In this document: positions 29,747 to 39,034 of the stretch, one piece after another
Numbering within the stretch: position 1 is the stretch's first letter
How the letters are laid out: every line of letters begins with the position of its first letter
Source of the DNA: Pseudomonas eucalypticola
GTDB lineage: Bacteria; Pseudomonadota; Gammaproteobacteria; Pseudomonadales; Pseudomonadaceae
Direction of reading: 5' to 3'
Assembly (NCBI RefSeq): GCF_013374995.1
Contig: NZ_CP056030.1
Coordinates: 892,501-956,500 of the forward strand
DNA: 64,000 nt
Translations under genes and position numbers: made by a program
The notes under the pieces: model-generated
Database searches by the model: none
What the model saw: the letters and a program-made list of their open reading frames with translations, nothing else
What the model was told of the DNA's origin: nothing

Positions 29747-30307
29747 TCAGGCGAATTCTTGCAGAGCGTCGTTCACGGCGCCGAGGAAATACGCGTGGGA
29801 GGCGCGGTCGAAGAGGATCTGGAAGGTGGGCACGGTATCGCCGCCGAGATTGATCACGATCACGTTGATTCGCGCCGCCGAAGTCTGCGCCACCGCACCG
29901 GGGCCGAAGGCCTCGGGCCGCAGGTCGACGCCGCACAGCTTGGCCATCAGCGCCGGCAACTGATGGCCACTGAGCTGTATCCAGGCATGGCTGTCGTGGC
30001 GCGGCAGCAGGTAGTTGGCGCTGTGGTCCAGCTCCCAGCGGGCTTCTTCGTCGGCGATGCGCTGGCCCGCGTCGGCCAGGCTGCCGAGCAGAAAGTATTC
30101 GGTGGAGGAGAGCCGCGCTATGTGGCTGCCATCGGCTTGGGTGACCGCACGGTTGGGAGCATCGGGTAGCACGAAGCCACGCTGGCGCAGATAGTCGGCA
30201 CTCTGGGCACCACGAAAACCGACCCTCGGCACGTCGGTGAGGTCGAGAAGAACGCAGCGTTGCAGGGCCGGTTGGCCGATGTACGTTTCAGCTTTCAGAC
30301 TGGACAT
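29747..30307 (-). CDS. mgdD: N-methylglutamate dehydrogenase subunit D (SoxG-like)
   Basis: The protein has 186 aa and belongs to the sarcosine oxidase gamma family; LSSTEYFLLGS, the Trp/His pattern AWIQLSGHQLPALMAKLCGVDLRPEAF and SAARINVIVINLGGDTVPTFQILFDRA are typical. It is a small structural subunit of the heterotetrameric enzyme. Because gmaS and mgsABC are on the other side of the regulator, I assign the complex as N-methylglutamate dehydrogenase rather than sarcosine oxidase. It is the last gene of the minus-strand operon, 3 nt after mgdC. Confidence 0.85.
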   Translation of the reverse strand: MSSLKAETYIGQPALQRCVLLDLTDVPRVGFRGAQSADYLRQRGFVLPDAPNRAVTQADGSHIARLSSTEYFLLGSLADAGQRIADEEARWELDHSANYLLPRHDSHAWIQLSGHQLPALMAKLCGVDLRPEAFGPGAVAQTSAARINVIVINLGGDTVPTFQILFDRASHAYFLGAVNDALQEFA

Positions 30308-30310
30308 GGC

Positions 30311-33205
30311 TTACAGCTCCTGGCGCAGGTTGTCAGGGTCGAAGAAGGGCAGTTTCACTACGGTGGCCTGGACCATGATGCCGCCTTCCACACGGATGGG
30401 AATGTGTTGGCCAGGCTGGCTCTGGTCAAAGCCCGCATAGGCGAGGCCGATGACCTGCCCCAGGGTTTCGGAGTATTCGCATGAGGTGACGTTGCCGCTG
30501 ATGTCCGGCCCGCTCAGTACCAGGTGACCTTCCAGCGGCTGCACACTGCCCTTGGGCAGGGTGAAGCCCACCAGCTTGCGGGTCATGGGCTGGGCTTCCA
30601 GGATGTCCACCGAGCGGCGGCCGATGAAAAACGGCTTGTTGCGGCTGACCGCCCAACCCATGTCGATCTCGGCAGGGTGGGTCATGCCATCGGTGTCCTG
30701 GCTGATGATCACATGGCCTTTTTCCAGGCGCAGCAGGCGCTGGGTTTCGACGCCGAAGGGGCGAATGTCGAAGGCCTTGCCGGCGTCCATCAACGCGTCC
30801 CACAGTGCCAGCGCGTGGCGGGCGGGCACGTGGATTTCATAGCCCAGCTCGCCGACGAAGCCTACCCGCAACAGCCGCGCCTTGATCCCGGCCACGGTGC
30901 CCTGACGCACGGCCAGGTAAGGGAAACCGGCGGGCGACAGGTCCAGGTCGGTGCACACTTTTTCCAGGACTTTGCGCGCATCCGGCCCCGCCACGTTCAC
31001 CGCCGAAATGGCTGCCGTGACGTTGGCGATGTCGACGTTCAGCCGCCACTGCGCATTCCACTTGAGCATCTGCTGGTAGATGCGGTCGACACCGCTGGTG
31101 GTGGCGGTGACGTAGAAGTGGTTCTCAGCGAAGCGTGCGCACACACCATCATCGATTACTACGCCGTGCTCGTTGGTCATCAGTGCGTAGCGCGAACGGC
31201 CCACAGGCTGCTTGAGGAACGCGAAGGTGTACATGCGGTTGAGCAGTTCGGCGGCGTCCGGGCCGCGCACGTCCAGGCCGCCCAGGGTCGACACATCGAT
31301 GATGCCGACCTTGTTGCGCACATGCAGCGCTTCGGCCTGCATGCACTGCTCGCGTTGCGAAGCCTTGCCGTAAAACGCCGGCCGCTGCCAGATACCGGCA
31401 GGCATCATTTTCGCCCCGGCTTCCAAATGGCGGCGGTGCAGGGGCGTCTGGCGGTAGGGGTCGAAGGCACGGCCGGCGACATGGGCGAGTTTCTCCGCCA
31501 CGAACGGCGGCCGCGCGGTGGTGACCCCCGTTTCACTGATGTTGCGCTGGGTGGCCTGCGCCACCAGCCGCGCCGTGGGCAGGGCCGAATGACGGCCCTG
31601 GGACGGCCCCATGCCGACGGTGGAGTAGCGCTTCACCAGTTGCACGTCACGGTAGCCGATCTTGGTGGCGTTGATGATGTCCTGCACTTGCAGGTCTTCA
31701 TCGAAGTCGACGAAGTCCTTGCCCTTGGGGTGCGGGAAAATCGGCCAGGGGAAGTTGACCCGCGCTTCGGGCGCCAGGTTGACACGCGCCTGTGCGTTCC
31801 GGCCCAGGGCGGTGACGATATCGGCGGCGCAGTTGGTGGCGTCGCTGAGCACGTTGTCCAGGCTGTGGCAGCCGTTCACCGAGCCGGCCACATGCACAAT
31901 CCTCGGCAGGCCGCTGAGGGTGAATTCGGCCAGTTGATCGTCATAGGCCAGCTTGCCCCCGGCCTGGCACAGCAGTTGGTAGACGGGCATGTAGCCGCCG
32001 GACATGCATAGCAGGTCGCAATCCAGTTTCAGCGCGCTGCTGGCCACCTGGCCCTGGCCGGTGATCTTGCGCAGCTCTACGCCGTTCACGTGGCGCATGC
32101 CGCTTTCGTGCAGGGCTTCGAACACCGTGGTGTCGACATGCAAGGTGATGGCACGCTGCTCCAGTGCGCGCAGCAGGGCGCGGTCGGCGGGGCCGTTGCG
32201 CAGGTCGACCACGGCGGCCACTTTCACGCCCTGCTCGTGCAGGTCCAGGGCGGCCAGGTAGCCGTCATCGTTGCCGGTCAGCACCACGGCGGTGTTGCCC
32301 GGTTTTACCGCATACAGCTTCATCAGCCGTTGGGCGGCGCTGGTCAGCATCACCCCGGGCAGGTCGTTGTTGCGGAAAACCACCGGCTGGTCGAACGAGC
32401 CGCTGGCGATCAGGCAGTGGCTGGCGCGAACTTTATACAGGCGCTTGCCCTGAATCACCGGCAGGTAGTTGTCGGTGAACCAGGCGTTGCAGGTGGCCTG
32501 TTTGAGCACCTGGATGTTGGCGTGGTTCTCCACGGCGGTGACCAGTTCGCGGCGCAGGCTTTCGCCGCGTACGCCCTCGATGTCGAAGCGCGCATAGGTC
32601 AGCGAGCCACCGAGGATCGGGCTTTGCTCGATCAGCAGCACCTTGGCCCCGGCATTGGCCGCACTGAGGGCAGCTTGCAGGCCGGCGGGCCCGGCACCGA
32701 TCACGGCCAGGTCGGTGAACAGGTAGGCCTTGTCGTAATACTCGGGCTGGAACTTGAGGTCCAGCACGCCTAGCCCGGCCTTTTTGCGAATGATCGGCTC
32801 CCACACCTTCCACATGCCCTTGGGCTTGTAGAACGAGCGGTAGTAGAAGCCCACCGGCATGAACTTGGAGAACTTGCCCAGCCAGGCGTCCTTGTCGTTA
32901 TCCAGAGTGCCGTTGAAGTTCTGCCCGGTGGCGGCCAGGCCCTGTACCAGCGGCTGCATGTCGGCCAGTACATTGGGCTCACTCGGCAGTTGTACCAGGC
33001 TGTTGGCGTCCTGGCCGGCCATGCTCAGCGGGCCGCGCGGGCGGTGGTATTTGAACGAGCGCGACAGCAGGAAGCGCCCGTTGGCCAGCAGCGCGCTGGC
33101 GATGCTGTCGCCGGCGAACCCCTGGTAGGGCTTGTCGTCGAAACTGAAGGTCAGCGGCTGGTCGCGGTCGATCAGCAGGCCCATGGGGGCGGGGAGGCGG
33201 CTCAT
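30311..33205 (-). CDS. mgdC: N-methylglutamate dehydrogenase subunit C (SoxA-like)
   Basis: The protein has 964 aa, the size of the sarcosine oxidase alpha family. An N-terminal ferredoxin-like 2Fe-2S-fold domain (LTFSFDDKPYQGFAGDSIASALLANG) is followed by an NAD(H)-binding Rossmann domain (DLAVIGAGPAGLQAALSAANAG, about residues 170-190) and a C-terminal GcvT-like folate-binding domain (from ~600). It is the core subunit and passes the methyl-derived carbon to tetrahydrofolate, making 5,10-methylene-THF. Its ATG overlaps the mgdB stop (33202-33205). The enzyme oxidises N-methylglutamate and regenerates glutamate. Confidence 0.9.
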   Translation of the reverse strand: MSRLPAPMGLLIDRDQPLTFSFDDKPYQGFAGDSIASALLANGRFLLSRSFKYHRPRGPLSMAGQDANSLVQLPSEPNVLADMQPLVQGLAATGQNFNGTLDNDKDAWLGKFSKFMPVGFYYRSFYKPKGMWKVWEPIIRKKAGLGVLDLKFQPEYYDKAYLFTDLAVIGAGPAGLQAALSAANAGAKVLLIEQSPILGGSLTYARFDIEGVRGESLRRELVTAVENHANIQVLKQATCNAWFTDNYLPVIQGKRLYKVRASHCLIASGSFDQPVVFRNNDLPGVMLTSAAQRLMKLYAVKPGNTAVVLTGNDDGYLAALDLHEQGVKVAAVVDLRNGPADRALLRALEQRAITLHVDTTVFEALHESGMRHVNGVELRKITGQGQVASSALKLDCDLLCMSGGYMPVYQLLCQAGGKLAYDDQLAEFTLSGLPRIVHVAGSVNGCHSLDNVLSDATNCAADIVTALGRNAQARVNLAPEARVNFPWPIFPHPKGKDFVDFDEDLQVQDIINATKIGYRDVQLVKRYSTVGMGPSQGRHSALPTARLVAQATQRNISETGVTTARPPFVAEKLAHVAGRAFDPYRQTPLHRRHLEAGAKMMPAGIWQRPAFYGKASQREQCMQAEALHVRNKVGIIDVSTLGGLDVRGPDAAELLNRMYTFAFLKQPVGRSRYALMTNEHGVVIDDGVCARFAENHFYVTATTSGVDRIYQQMLKWNAQWRLNVDIANVTAAISAVNVAGPDARKVLEKVCTDLDLSPAGFPYLAVRQGTVAGIKARLLRVGFVGELGYEIHVPARHALALWDALMDAGKAFDIRPFGVETQRLLRLEKGHVIISQDTDGMTHPAEIDMGWAVSRNKPFFIGRRSVDILEAQPMTRKLVGFTLPKGSVQPLEGHLVLSGPDISGNVTSCEYSETLGQVIGLAYAGFDQSQPGQHIPIRVEGGIMVQATVVKLPFFDPDNLRQEL

Positions 33206-33498
33206 CCTGCGATCTCCTTGGCGGCGAATTCCACGCGGGTGGTGAAGACTTCCTGCGGGTCGAAGGTCCGGATGATCTCGTCAGTGACCGTGTGGCGCTC
33301 TGCCAGGAACCAGTAGCTGGACGGCGTGTGCATCCACCATTCGCGCACCACGCCGGCGATGTTGTCGCAGTTGAACACGTAGTCGGCCCATTGCGCGTCA
33401 GTGCAGGTGACGGGGTCGGGCATGGCCTTGAACTCGCCGCCGTAGGTGAATTCGCTGATGTTGCGCGGCCCGTTGAGCGGGCAAATCATGATTTTCAT
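33202..33498 (-). CDS. mgdB: N-methylglutamate dehydrogenase subunit B (SoxD-like)
   Basis: The protein has 98 aa, of the sarcosine oxidase delta family (MICPLNGPRNISEFTYGGE; WADYVFNCDNIAGVVREWWMH). In the characterised sarcosine oxidase the delta subunit binds zinc with CxxC and a later Cys. Here Cys6 is kept, but the second Cys is Asn9 and the HSAGC-type Cys is replaced (MHTPSSYWF), so the zinc site seems lost. This may be a feature of the N-methylglutamate dehydrogenase branch. It lies between mgdA and mgdC. Confidence 0.88.
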   Translation of the reverse strand: MKIMICPLNGPRNISEFTYGGEFKAMPDPVTCTDAQWADYVFNCDNIAGVVREWWMHTPSSYWFLAERHTVTDEIIRTFDPQEVFTTRVEFAAKEIAG

Positions 33499-33508
33499 CG
33501 TCCGGTCC

Positions 33509-34750
33509 TCAGTGGCTGGCCGCGGTGGCGCCCATTTCGTTGACTTGCTTGAAGGTGCTGAAGCGGGCCAGGCCGAAGGGCTTGATCAGCTCCGGCACCT
33601 TGCCGCCGCTGGCCACCAGTTCGGCCATGGTCTTGCCGCAGATGGGCGTGGCCTTGAAACCCCAGGTGCCCCAACCCGCGTCCAGGTAATAGTTCTTCAC
33701 CGGTGACAGGCCCATGATCGGGCTGTAGTCCGGGGTCATGTCGGTGATGCCCGCCCATTGCCGCATCAGCTTGGCGTTGGCCAGGAACGGGAACATCTCG
33801 ATGGCATGGGCCAGCAGGCTTTCCTTCAGGTCCAGGGTAGAGCGGGTATTGAACAGCGGGTAAGGGTCGGAGCCGCCGCCGAACACCACCTCGCCACGGC
33901 TGGTTTGCTGCACGTAGCAGTGCAGCGCCGAAGAACTCACCAGCGGGTCGAGGAACGGCTTGAACGGCTGGGTTACCATGGCCTGCAACGGGAAGGTCTG
34001 GATGGGGGAGCGGATGCCGGCCTTGGCCATCATCAGCGAACTGTGCCCGGCGATAGCCTGCACCGCGCAGCCGCACCGGATGGTGCCGCGGTTGGTTTTC
34101 ACGGCGGTGATGGCGCCGTTCTCGATCACCAGTTCCTGCACTTCGGTGAGCTGGTGGATCTCCACCCCGCGCTTGGCGGCCTGCTTGGCATAGCCCCAGG
34201 CCACGGCGTCGTGGCGGGCGGTGGCACCGTCCATGTGCCACAGCCCGGCCAGCACTGGCAGGTGGCCGGGGTCCAGGTTGAGGCTGGGCACCAGTTCGCG
34301 GATCTGCTGGCGGTCGATCATTTCGGTGCGCCCGCCAAAGTGCTTGTTCACCTCGGCGCGCTGGCGGAACGAGCGCACGGTGGCGTCGGTGTGCGCCAGG
34401 GTCAACTGGCCCCGGTGCGAATACATGATGTTGAAATCGAACTCGTTGGACAGGCCTTCGAACAGCCGTACCGACTCGGCATAGAACTTCACGCCTTCGC
34501 TGGTCAGGTAGTTGGAGCGGATCACGGCCGTGTTGCGCGCGGTGTTGCCGCCACCCAGGTAGGCCTTTTCCAGCACGGCAATGTTGGTGATGCCATGGTA
34601 CTTGGCCAGGTAATAGGCCGTGGCCAGGCCATGGCCGCCACCGCCGATGATGACCACGTCATAGGAGGGCTTGAGTTCCTTGGGCGCAGGCAGGTCGACC
34701 TCGACCGGGTACTCCGAGCTGAGCCCGTATTTCAGCAGGTTGAAGGGCAT
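33509..34750 (-). CDS. mgdA: N-methylglutamate dehydrogenase subunit A (SoxB-like)
   Basis: The protein has 413 aa, of the sarcosine oxidase beta family. The FAD-binding motif [19 protein letters not shown] lies at residues 32-50. His180 in GATARHDAV is the position that carries covalently bound FMN in sarcosine oxidase. It is the amine-oxidising subunit. The start at 34750 ([10 protein letters not shown]) is where family similarity begins; the frame open further upstream overlaps folD and is not used. The first 19 nt overlap the end of folD. Confidence 0.91.
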   Translation of the reverse strand: MPFNLLKYGLSSEYPVEVDLPAPKELKPSYDVVIIGGGGHGLATAYYLAKYHGITNIAVLEKAYLGGGNTARNTAVIRSNYLTSEGVKFYAESVRLFEGLSNEFDFNIMYSHRGQLTLAHTDATVRSFRQRAEVNKHFGGRTEMIDRQQIRELVPSLNLDPGHLPVLAGLWHMDGATARHDAVAWGYAKQAAKRGVEIHQLTEVQELVIENGAITAVKTNRGTIRCGCAVQAIAGHSSLMMAKAGIRSPIQTFPLQAMVTQPFKPFLDPLVSSSALHCYVQQTSRGEVVFGGGSDPYPLFNTRSTLDLKESLLAHAIEMFPFLANAKLMRQWAGITDMTPDYSPIMGLSPVKNYYLDAGWGTWGFKATPICGKTMAELVASGGKVPELIKPFGLARFSTFKQVNEMGATAASH

Positions 34751-35625
34751 GGGGCCTCCGGCAGACTGCGTGGGGTGGCCTGCTGCAGCGCAGCGGTCAA
34801 GGTGTTTTTCATCAGAAAGGCGATGGTCATGGGCCCTACGCCCCCGGGTACCGGGGTGATGGCGCTGGCCACGGGCAGGGCGCTGTCGAAGTCGACGTCG
34901 CCCACCAGGCGGCTGCGGCCCTGGTCTTCGATGCGGTTGATGCCCACGTCGATGACCACGCACCCGGGCTTCAGCCAACTGGCGTCGATCATGCGCGGGC
35001 GGCCCACGGCGGCGATGACGATGTCGGCCTGGCGGCACAGTTGCGCGGCGTTCTGGCTGCGCGAATGCAGCACGGTGACCGAGCAATGGGCCTGCAAGAG
35101 CAGGGCGGCCATGGGCTTGCCGACGATGTTGGAACGGCCGATGACCACGGCATGCCTGCCGCTCAGGTCGCCGAGGGTGTCGTGCAGCAACTGCATGCAG
35201 CCGCTGGGCGTGCACGGGGTCAGCACCTCGCGGCCCTGGCTCAGGCCGCCGACGTTTTCACTGTGGAAACCGTCCACGTCCTTGCCGGGGGCGATGGCCT
35301 GCAGCACGCGGTTTTCATCTATATGGGCCGGCAGCGGCAATTGCAGCAGGATGCCATTGACCTGGGCATCGGCATTCAAGCGTGCGATCAGCGCCAGCAA
35401 CGAGGCCTGGCCGGTGTCGGCCGGCAGGCGGTATTCCAGCGAGCGGATGCCGGTCTCTTCGGCGCGCAGCACCTTGTTGCGCACATACACCTGGCTGGCG
35501 GGATCATCGCCCACCAGGATCACCGCCAATCCCGGCTGGATGCCCAGTGCGGCGATATCGTGCTTGACCTGCAATAACACGCGGGCTGCGGCGGCCTTGC
35601 CGTCGATCACTTTGAGGCTGTTCAC
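34732..35625 (-). CDS. folD: Methylene-THF dehydrogenase/cyclohydrolase
   Basis: The protein has 297 aa. FolD interconverts 5,10-methylene-THF and 10-formyl-THF. Key motifs are [16 protein letters not shown] (with the catalytic Lys), [44 protein letters not shown] and the C-terminal [16 protein letters not shown]. Placed between purU and mgdA, it would process methylene-THF made by the dehydrogenase. It is probably an extra, pathway-specific copy, since a housekeeping folD is expected elsewhere. Confidence 0.94.
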   Translation of the reverse strand: MNSLKVIDGKAAAARVLLQVKHDIAALGIQPGLAVILVGDDPASQVYVRNKVLRAEETGIRSLEYRLPADTGQASLLALIARLNADAQVNGILLQLPLPAHIDENRVLQAIAPGKDVDGFHSENVGGLSQGREVLTPCTPSGCMQLLHDTLGDLSGRHAVVIGRSNIVGKPMAALLLQAHCSVTVLHSRSQNAAQLCRQADIVIAAVGRPRMIDASWLKPGCVVIDVGINRIEDQGRSRLVGDVDFDSALPVASAITPVPGGVGPMTIAFLMKNTLTAALQQATPRSLPEAPCPSTC

Positions 35626-36488
35626 CGGAAGATCACCGTGCGGTCCTGGTTGAGGAACACCCGGTGCTGCAGGTGGTATTTCACCGCCTTGGACAGGGCC
35701 ACGGTTTCAGTGTCGCGGCCGATGGCCACCAGGTCGTCGGGCAGGTAGGCGTGGTCCACGCGCTGAACTTCCTGCTCGATGATCGGGCCTTCGTCCAGGT
35801 CGCTGGTGACGTAGTGGGCCGTGGCGCCAATCAGTTTCACGCCGCGCTGGTAGGCCTGGTGGTAGGGCTTGGCGCCCTTGAAGCCGGGCAGGAACGAGTG
35901 GTGGATGTTGATGGCCCGCCCCGACAGTTGCCGGCACAGGTCGTCGGACAGAATCTGCATGTACCGCGCCAGCACCACCAGGTCGGTGCGGGTGTCGTCC
36001 ACTACCTTCATCAGCTCGGCTTCCTGCTGGGCCTTGGTGTCTTTGGTCACGGGCAGGTAGATGAAGCGAATGCCCTCGCGTTCGGCCATGGGCCGCAGTT
36101 CCAGGTGGTTCGAGACGATGGCGGTGATGGTCATGTCCATCTCGCCTTTGTGGTAGCGGTACAGCAGGTCGGTGAGGCAGTGGTCGAACTTGCTCACCAT
36201 CAGAAGCACGCGCATGGGCTGGCTGTTGTCGTGCAGCTCCCAGTCCATGTCGAACTTGCCCGCCACGTCGACAAAGCCGGCCTTGAGCTGGGCGATATCC
36301 CCTGCATGGCCATCGTTGAAGCGGAACACCGCCCGCATGAAAAACCGCCCGCTCAGTTCGTCGTCGAACTGCGCCATCTCGCCGATGTAGCACGCGTTGC
36401 CCGCCAGGTACGACGTCACGGCGGCCACGATGCCCGACGTGGCTGGGCAGCTGATCTTGAGAATGAATTGGTGTTTTTCGTGTTGCAT
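35622..36488 (-). CDS. purU: Formyltetrahydrofolate deformylase
   Basis: The protein has 288 aa: an N-terminal ACT domain ([23 protein letters not shown]) and a formyltransferase-like hydrolase domain with the motif [20 protein letters not shown] and the later [14 protein letters not shown]. It splits 10-formyl-THF to formate and THF. Together with FolD it turns the methyl carbon into formate and regenerates THF. The ATG at 36488 has GAGGACAAG upstream. It is the first gene of the minus-strand operon purU-folD-mgdABCD, and its stop overlaps the folD start. Confidence 0.94.
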   Translation of the reverse strand: MQHEKHQFILKISCPATSGIVAAVTSYLAGNACYIGEMAQFDDELSGRFFMRAVFRFNDGHAGDIAQLKAGFVDVAGKFDMDWELHDNSQPMRVLLMVSKFDHCLTDLLYRYHKGEMDMTITAIVSNHLELRPMAEREGIRFIYLPVTKDTKAQQEAELMKVVDDTRTDLVVLARYMQILSDDLCRQLSGRAINIHHSFLPGFKGAKPYHQAYQRGVKLIGATAHYVTSDLDEGPIIEQEVQRVDHAYLPDDLVAIGRDTETVALSKAVKYHLQHRVFLNQDRTVIFR

Positions 36489-36667
36489 GGCTTGTCCTCG
36501 GAGAAGGTGGCGGCAGCGCATCGCAGGGCGAAAAGAAGCATTCCGCAGGAAATTGCCTGCGGGGAATAAAATATTCTTGGATGGGATTTATAGGGGAAAG
36601 CGAGGAGGGCGTCCAGAGGTTCTGGAAACTTTTTTAACTGACAGGAATTTTTTGCTTTTTCGGCGCT

Positions 36668-36757
36668 TGTGGATCGGGCGAAGCTCGGAAAGAAAACCCC
36701 ACGGTCTGGCTGTAGATCAGCGGTGTTCTTTTCCCGAGCTTCGCCCGGTCCCACAGA
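36668..36757. repeat. Inverted pair of REP elements
   Basis: A left unit (ATCGGGCGAAGCTCGGAA, from about 36673) and a right unit (TTCCCGAGCTTCGCCCGG at 36731, then TCCCACAG) point in opposite directions about 40 nt apart. This is a BIME-like structure in the gap between purU and the XRE regulator gene. The rest of this 290-nt gap holds an imperfect hairpin at about 36541-36566 and probably the purU promoter. Confidence 0.85.
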
Positions 36758-36777
36758 GGGGGGCGGCGGTGTGCCGG

Positions 36778-37383
36778 CTAGGGGGTGTCGGTGCCGTAAT
36801 TCATGATCGACAACAGCTTGATCGGCACCTGCACCAATTGCTCGGGGCCATGGGGTATCTCGCCATCGAAGGTCAGGCTGTCACCCGCCTCCATGCGGTA
36901 CAGCTGGTTGCCGTGCCGGTAAATCAGTTCGCCTTCCAACAGGTGCAGAAACTCGGTACCCGGGTGCGAGAAGGTCGGGAACTCCTCGCTGGCGTCGTCC
37001 ATGCTGACCATGTACGCCTCGAAGCTCTTCTTCGGCCCGCGAGTATGGTTAAGCAAGTGGTAGGTGTGGCCCTTCTCGGTGCCCCGGCGTACCACCTCCA
37101 GGCCTTCATCGGCCTTGACCAGCAGCGCGCTGCTGCCTTGCTGGTCGTATTGGCTGAAGAGCTTGGACATGGGCATGCCCAGCACATCGCACAGGCGGCT
37201 GAGGGTGTCGAGGCTGGTGGACACCTGGGCGTTCTCGATCTTGCTCAGCATGCCCTGGCTGATGCCGGCGATACGCGCTACATCCGCCAGTTTGAGTTCC
37301 TGCGCCTGGCGCTGGCGCTTGATCTGCATCCCCAGGTATTGCTCGAGCTTGAGGCGGGGTTGGGGCTCGATAGGCATATTCAT
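36778..37383 (-). CDS. XRE-cupin transcriptional regulator of the methylamine genes
   Basis: The protein has 201 aa. An XRE helix-turn-helix (about residues 20-70; LADVARIAGISQGMLSKIENAQVSTSLDTLSRL) is followed by a C-terminal cupin domain (SHPGTEFLHLLEGELIYRHG; GDSLTFDGEIPHGPEQL). This PuuR/SutR-like design senses a small molecule in the cupin. It sits between the two divergent halves of the methylamine cluster, so it probably controls both. The start at 37383 is the best of three nearby (37395 GTG, 37377 ATG). Confidence 0.9.
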   Translation of the reverse strand: MNMPIEPQPRLKLEQYLGMQIKRQRQAQELKLADVARIAGISQGMLSKIENAQVSTSLDTLSRLCDVLGMPMSKLFSQYDQQGSSALLVKADEGLEVVRRGTEKGHTYHLLNHTRGPKKSFEAYMVSMDDASEEFPTFSHPGTEFLHLLEGELIYRHGNQLYRMEAGDSLTFDGEIPHGPEQLVQVPIKLLSIMNYGTDTP

Positions 37384-37472
37384 AAAGGCCTGCACGGTTT
37401 CTGTTCGTTAATAATAGTTTCGCACCAGGAATGTGCAAAAAGGGGAGCGCCGCCGTTCGGCGTTTGCTGGTA

Positions 37473-37581
37473 TTCCCCACGGGAAAACTATATTCCCATA
37501 TAGACAGCGCAAAAAGCTTCTTTTTACCGGCTTGCTCCTCGCCCTGGAAAACTGGCAAGCCACTTGCATTCCCATTGGGAA
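37473..37581. promoter_or_regulatory. Repeated TTCCC/GGGAA operator-like sites before gmaS
   Basis: Two 13-bp near-palindromes occur in the divergent promoter region: TTCCCCACGGGAA (37473-37485) and TTCCCATTGGGAA (37569-37581). A single TATTCCCATATA half-type site lies between them (about 37491-37502). XRE-type dimers bind short palindromes like these. I infer that they are operators of the adjacent XRE-cupin protein. Confidence 0.65.
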
Positions 37582-37640
37582 AGTAAGTTTCTTTAGCGGA
37601 ATAAACGATCAGCCAGCCAGTTGCGAGGAGTGAAGTGCAC

Positions 37641-38975
37641 ATGTTGCCAGAAGAAACCCAGCGCATTATCGAGCAGCACGGGATCAAGTACGTGCTGGCG
37701 CAGTTCGTCGATATCCACGGTGCCGCCAAGACCAAGTCGGTACCGGTGTGTGGCCTCAAGACCGTGGCCGAGGAAGGCGCGGGTTTCGCCGGCTTCGCCA
37801 TCTGCGGCATGGGCATGGAACCCCACGGCCCGGACTTCATGGCCCGTGGCGACCTGTCCACCCTGACCCCGGTGCCATGGCAGCCAGGCTACGGCCGGGT
37901 GGTGTGCATCGGCCACGTGGAAGGCAAGCCTCACCCCTATGACAGCCGCTATGTACTGCAACAGCAAGTGCAGCGCCTGGCTGACAAAGGCTGGACCCTG
38001 AACACCGGCCTGGAGCCGGAATTCAACCTGATGCGCCGCGACGCCAGCGGCAAGTTGCAACTGGTGGACGCCAGCGACAACCTCGACAAGCCTTGCTACG
38101 ACTATAAGGGCCTGTCCCGCTCGCGCGAGTTCCTGGAGCGCTTGACCGAAGCGTTGCAGAAAGTCGATTTCGAGATCTACCAGATCGACCATGAGGACGC
38201 CAACGGCCAGTTCGAGATCAACTACACCTACAGCGACGCCATGACCTCGGCCGACCGCTTCACCTTCTTCCGCATGGCCGCCGGCGAGATCGCCAACGAC
38301 CTGGGCATGATCTGCTCGTTCATGCCCAAGCCGGACCCCAAGCGCGCCGGCAATGGCATGCACTTTCACCTGTCCATCGCCAGCGCCGACAACAAGAACC
38401 TCTTCCACGACGCCAGTGATCCCAGCGGCATGGGCCTGTCGAAGCTGGCCTACCACTTCGCCGCAGGCCTGCTGGCCCACGGCCCGGCGCTGTGTGCCTT
38501 TGCTGCGCCCACGGTCAACTCCTACAAGCGCCTGGTGGTGGGCAACTCGTTGTCCGGCGCAACCTGGGCGCCGGCCTTCATTGCCTTCGGTTCCAACAAC
38601 CGTTCGGCCATGGTCCGCGTGCCTTACGGCCGCCTGGAATTTCGCCTGCCGGATGCCGGGTGCAACCCGTACCTGGTCACCGCCGCCATCATTGCCGCTG
38701 GCCTGGACGGCATCGACCGCCAGTTGATGCCCGACCAGGTGTGCAACGAAAACCTCTACAAGCTGAGCCTGGAAGAAATCGCCGCGCGCGGCATCAAGAC
38801 CTTGCCGCAGTCGCTGAAGGAAGCCTGCGACGCGCTGGAAGCCGACCCGTTGTTCAGCGAGGTGCTGGGCCAGGAAATCGTCGGCGAGTTCATCAAGCTC
38901 AAGCGCATGGAGTGGGTGGAATACAGCCGCCACGTCTCCGACTGGGAGATCCAGCGCTACACCGAATTCTTTTGA
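37641..38975 (+). CDS. gmaS: Gamma-glutamylmethylamide synthetase (glutamine synthetase family)
   Basis: The protein has 444 aa. It is a glutamine-synthetase-fold ligase with the substrate and metal elements [39 protein letters not shown] and [31 protein letters not shown] joins methylamine to glutamate with ATP, the first step of the N-methylglutamate pathway. Assignment over ordinary glutamine synthetase rests on the adjacent mgsABC and mgdABCD genes and on its short length. The ATG at 37641 is spaced properly from GGAG; a GTG 6 nt upstream is too close to it. Confidence 0.9.
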   Translation: MLPEETQRIIEQHGIKYVLAQFVDIHGAAKTKSVPVCGLKTVAEEGAGFAGFAICGMGMEPHGPDFMARGDLSTLTPVPWQPGYGRVVCIGHVEGKPHPYDSRYVLQQQVQRLADKGWTLNTGLEPEFNLMRRDASGKLQLVDASDNLDKPCYDYKGLSRSREFLERLTEALQKVDFEIYQIDHEDANGQFEINYTYSDAMTSADRFTFFRMAAGEIANDLGMICSFMPKPDPKRAGNGMHFHLSIASADNKNLFHDASDPSGMGLSKLAYHFAAGLLAHGPALCAFAAPTVNSYKRLVVGNSLSGATWAPAFIAFGSNNRSAMVRVPYGRLEFRLPDAGCNPYLVTAAIIAAGLDGIDRQLMPDQVCNENLYKLSLEEIAARGIKTLPQSLKEACDALEADPLFSEVLGQEIVGEFIKLKRMEWVEYSRHVSDWEIQRYTEFF

Positions 38976-39034
38976 TTCTTTCCCTTCAATAAAGCGCTGG
39001 CGGCGCCTGTGCCGCACAGTGAAGGAGACCTGTT

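Noticed and set aside
27953..30169. Long plus-strand open frame (738 codons) across the chemoreceptor gene
   Set aside because: It is antisense to the well-conserved MCP and mgdD genes, has low-complexity composition typical of GC-rich shadows, and has no known domain.
30524..32011. Long plus-strand open frame (495 codons) opposite mgdC
   Set aside because: It is antisense to a clear SoxA-like gene. His/Gln/Gly-rich shadow composition, no start signal and no family similarity.
29747..34750. Sarcosine oxidase soxBDAG operon
   Set aside because: The subunits are of that family, but the adjacent gmaS, mgsABC and amt genes, and the lack of glyA, favour N-methylglutamate dehydrogenase. Activity on sarcosine cannot be excluded.
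37641..38975. Housekeeping glutamine synthetase glnA
   Set aside because: It lies in an operon with N-methylglutamate synthase subunits, and no glnLG genes are nearby.
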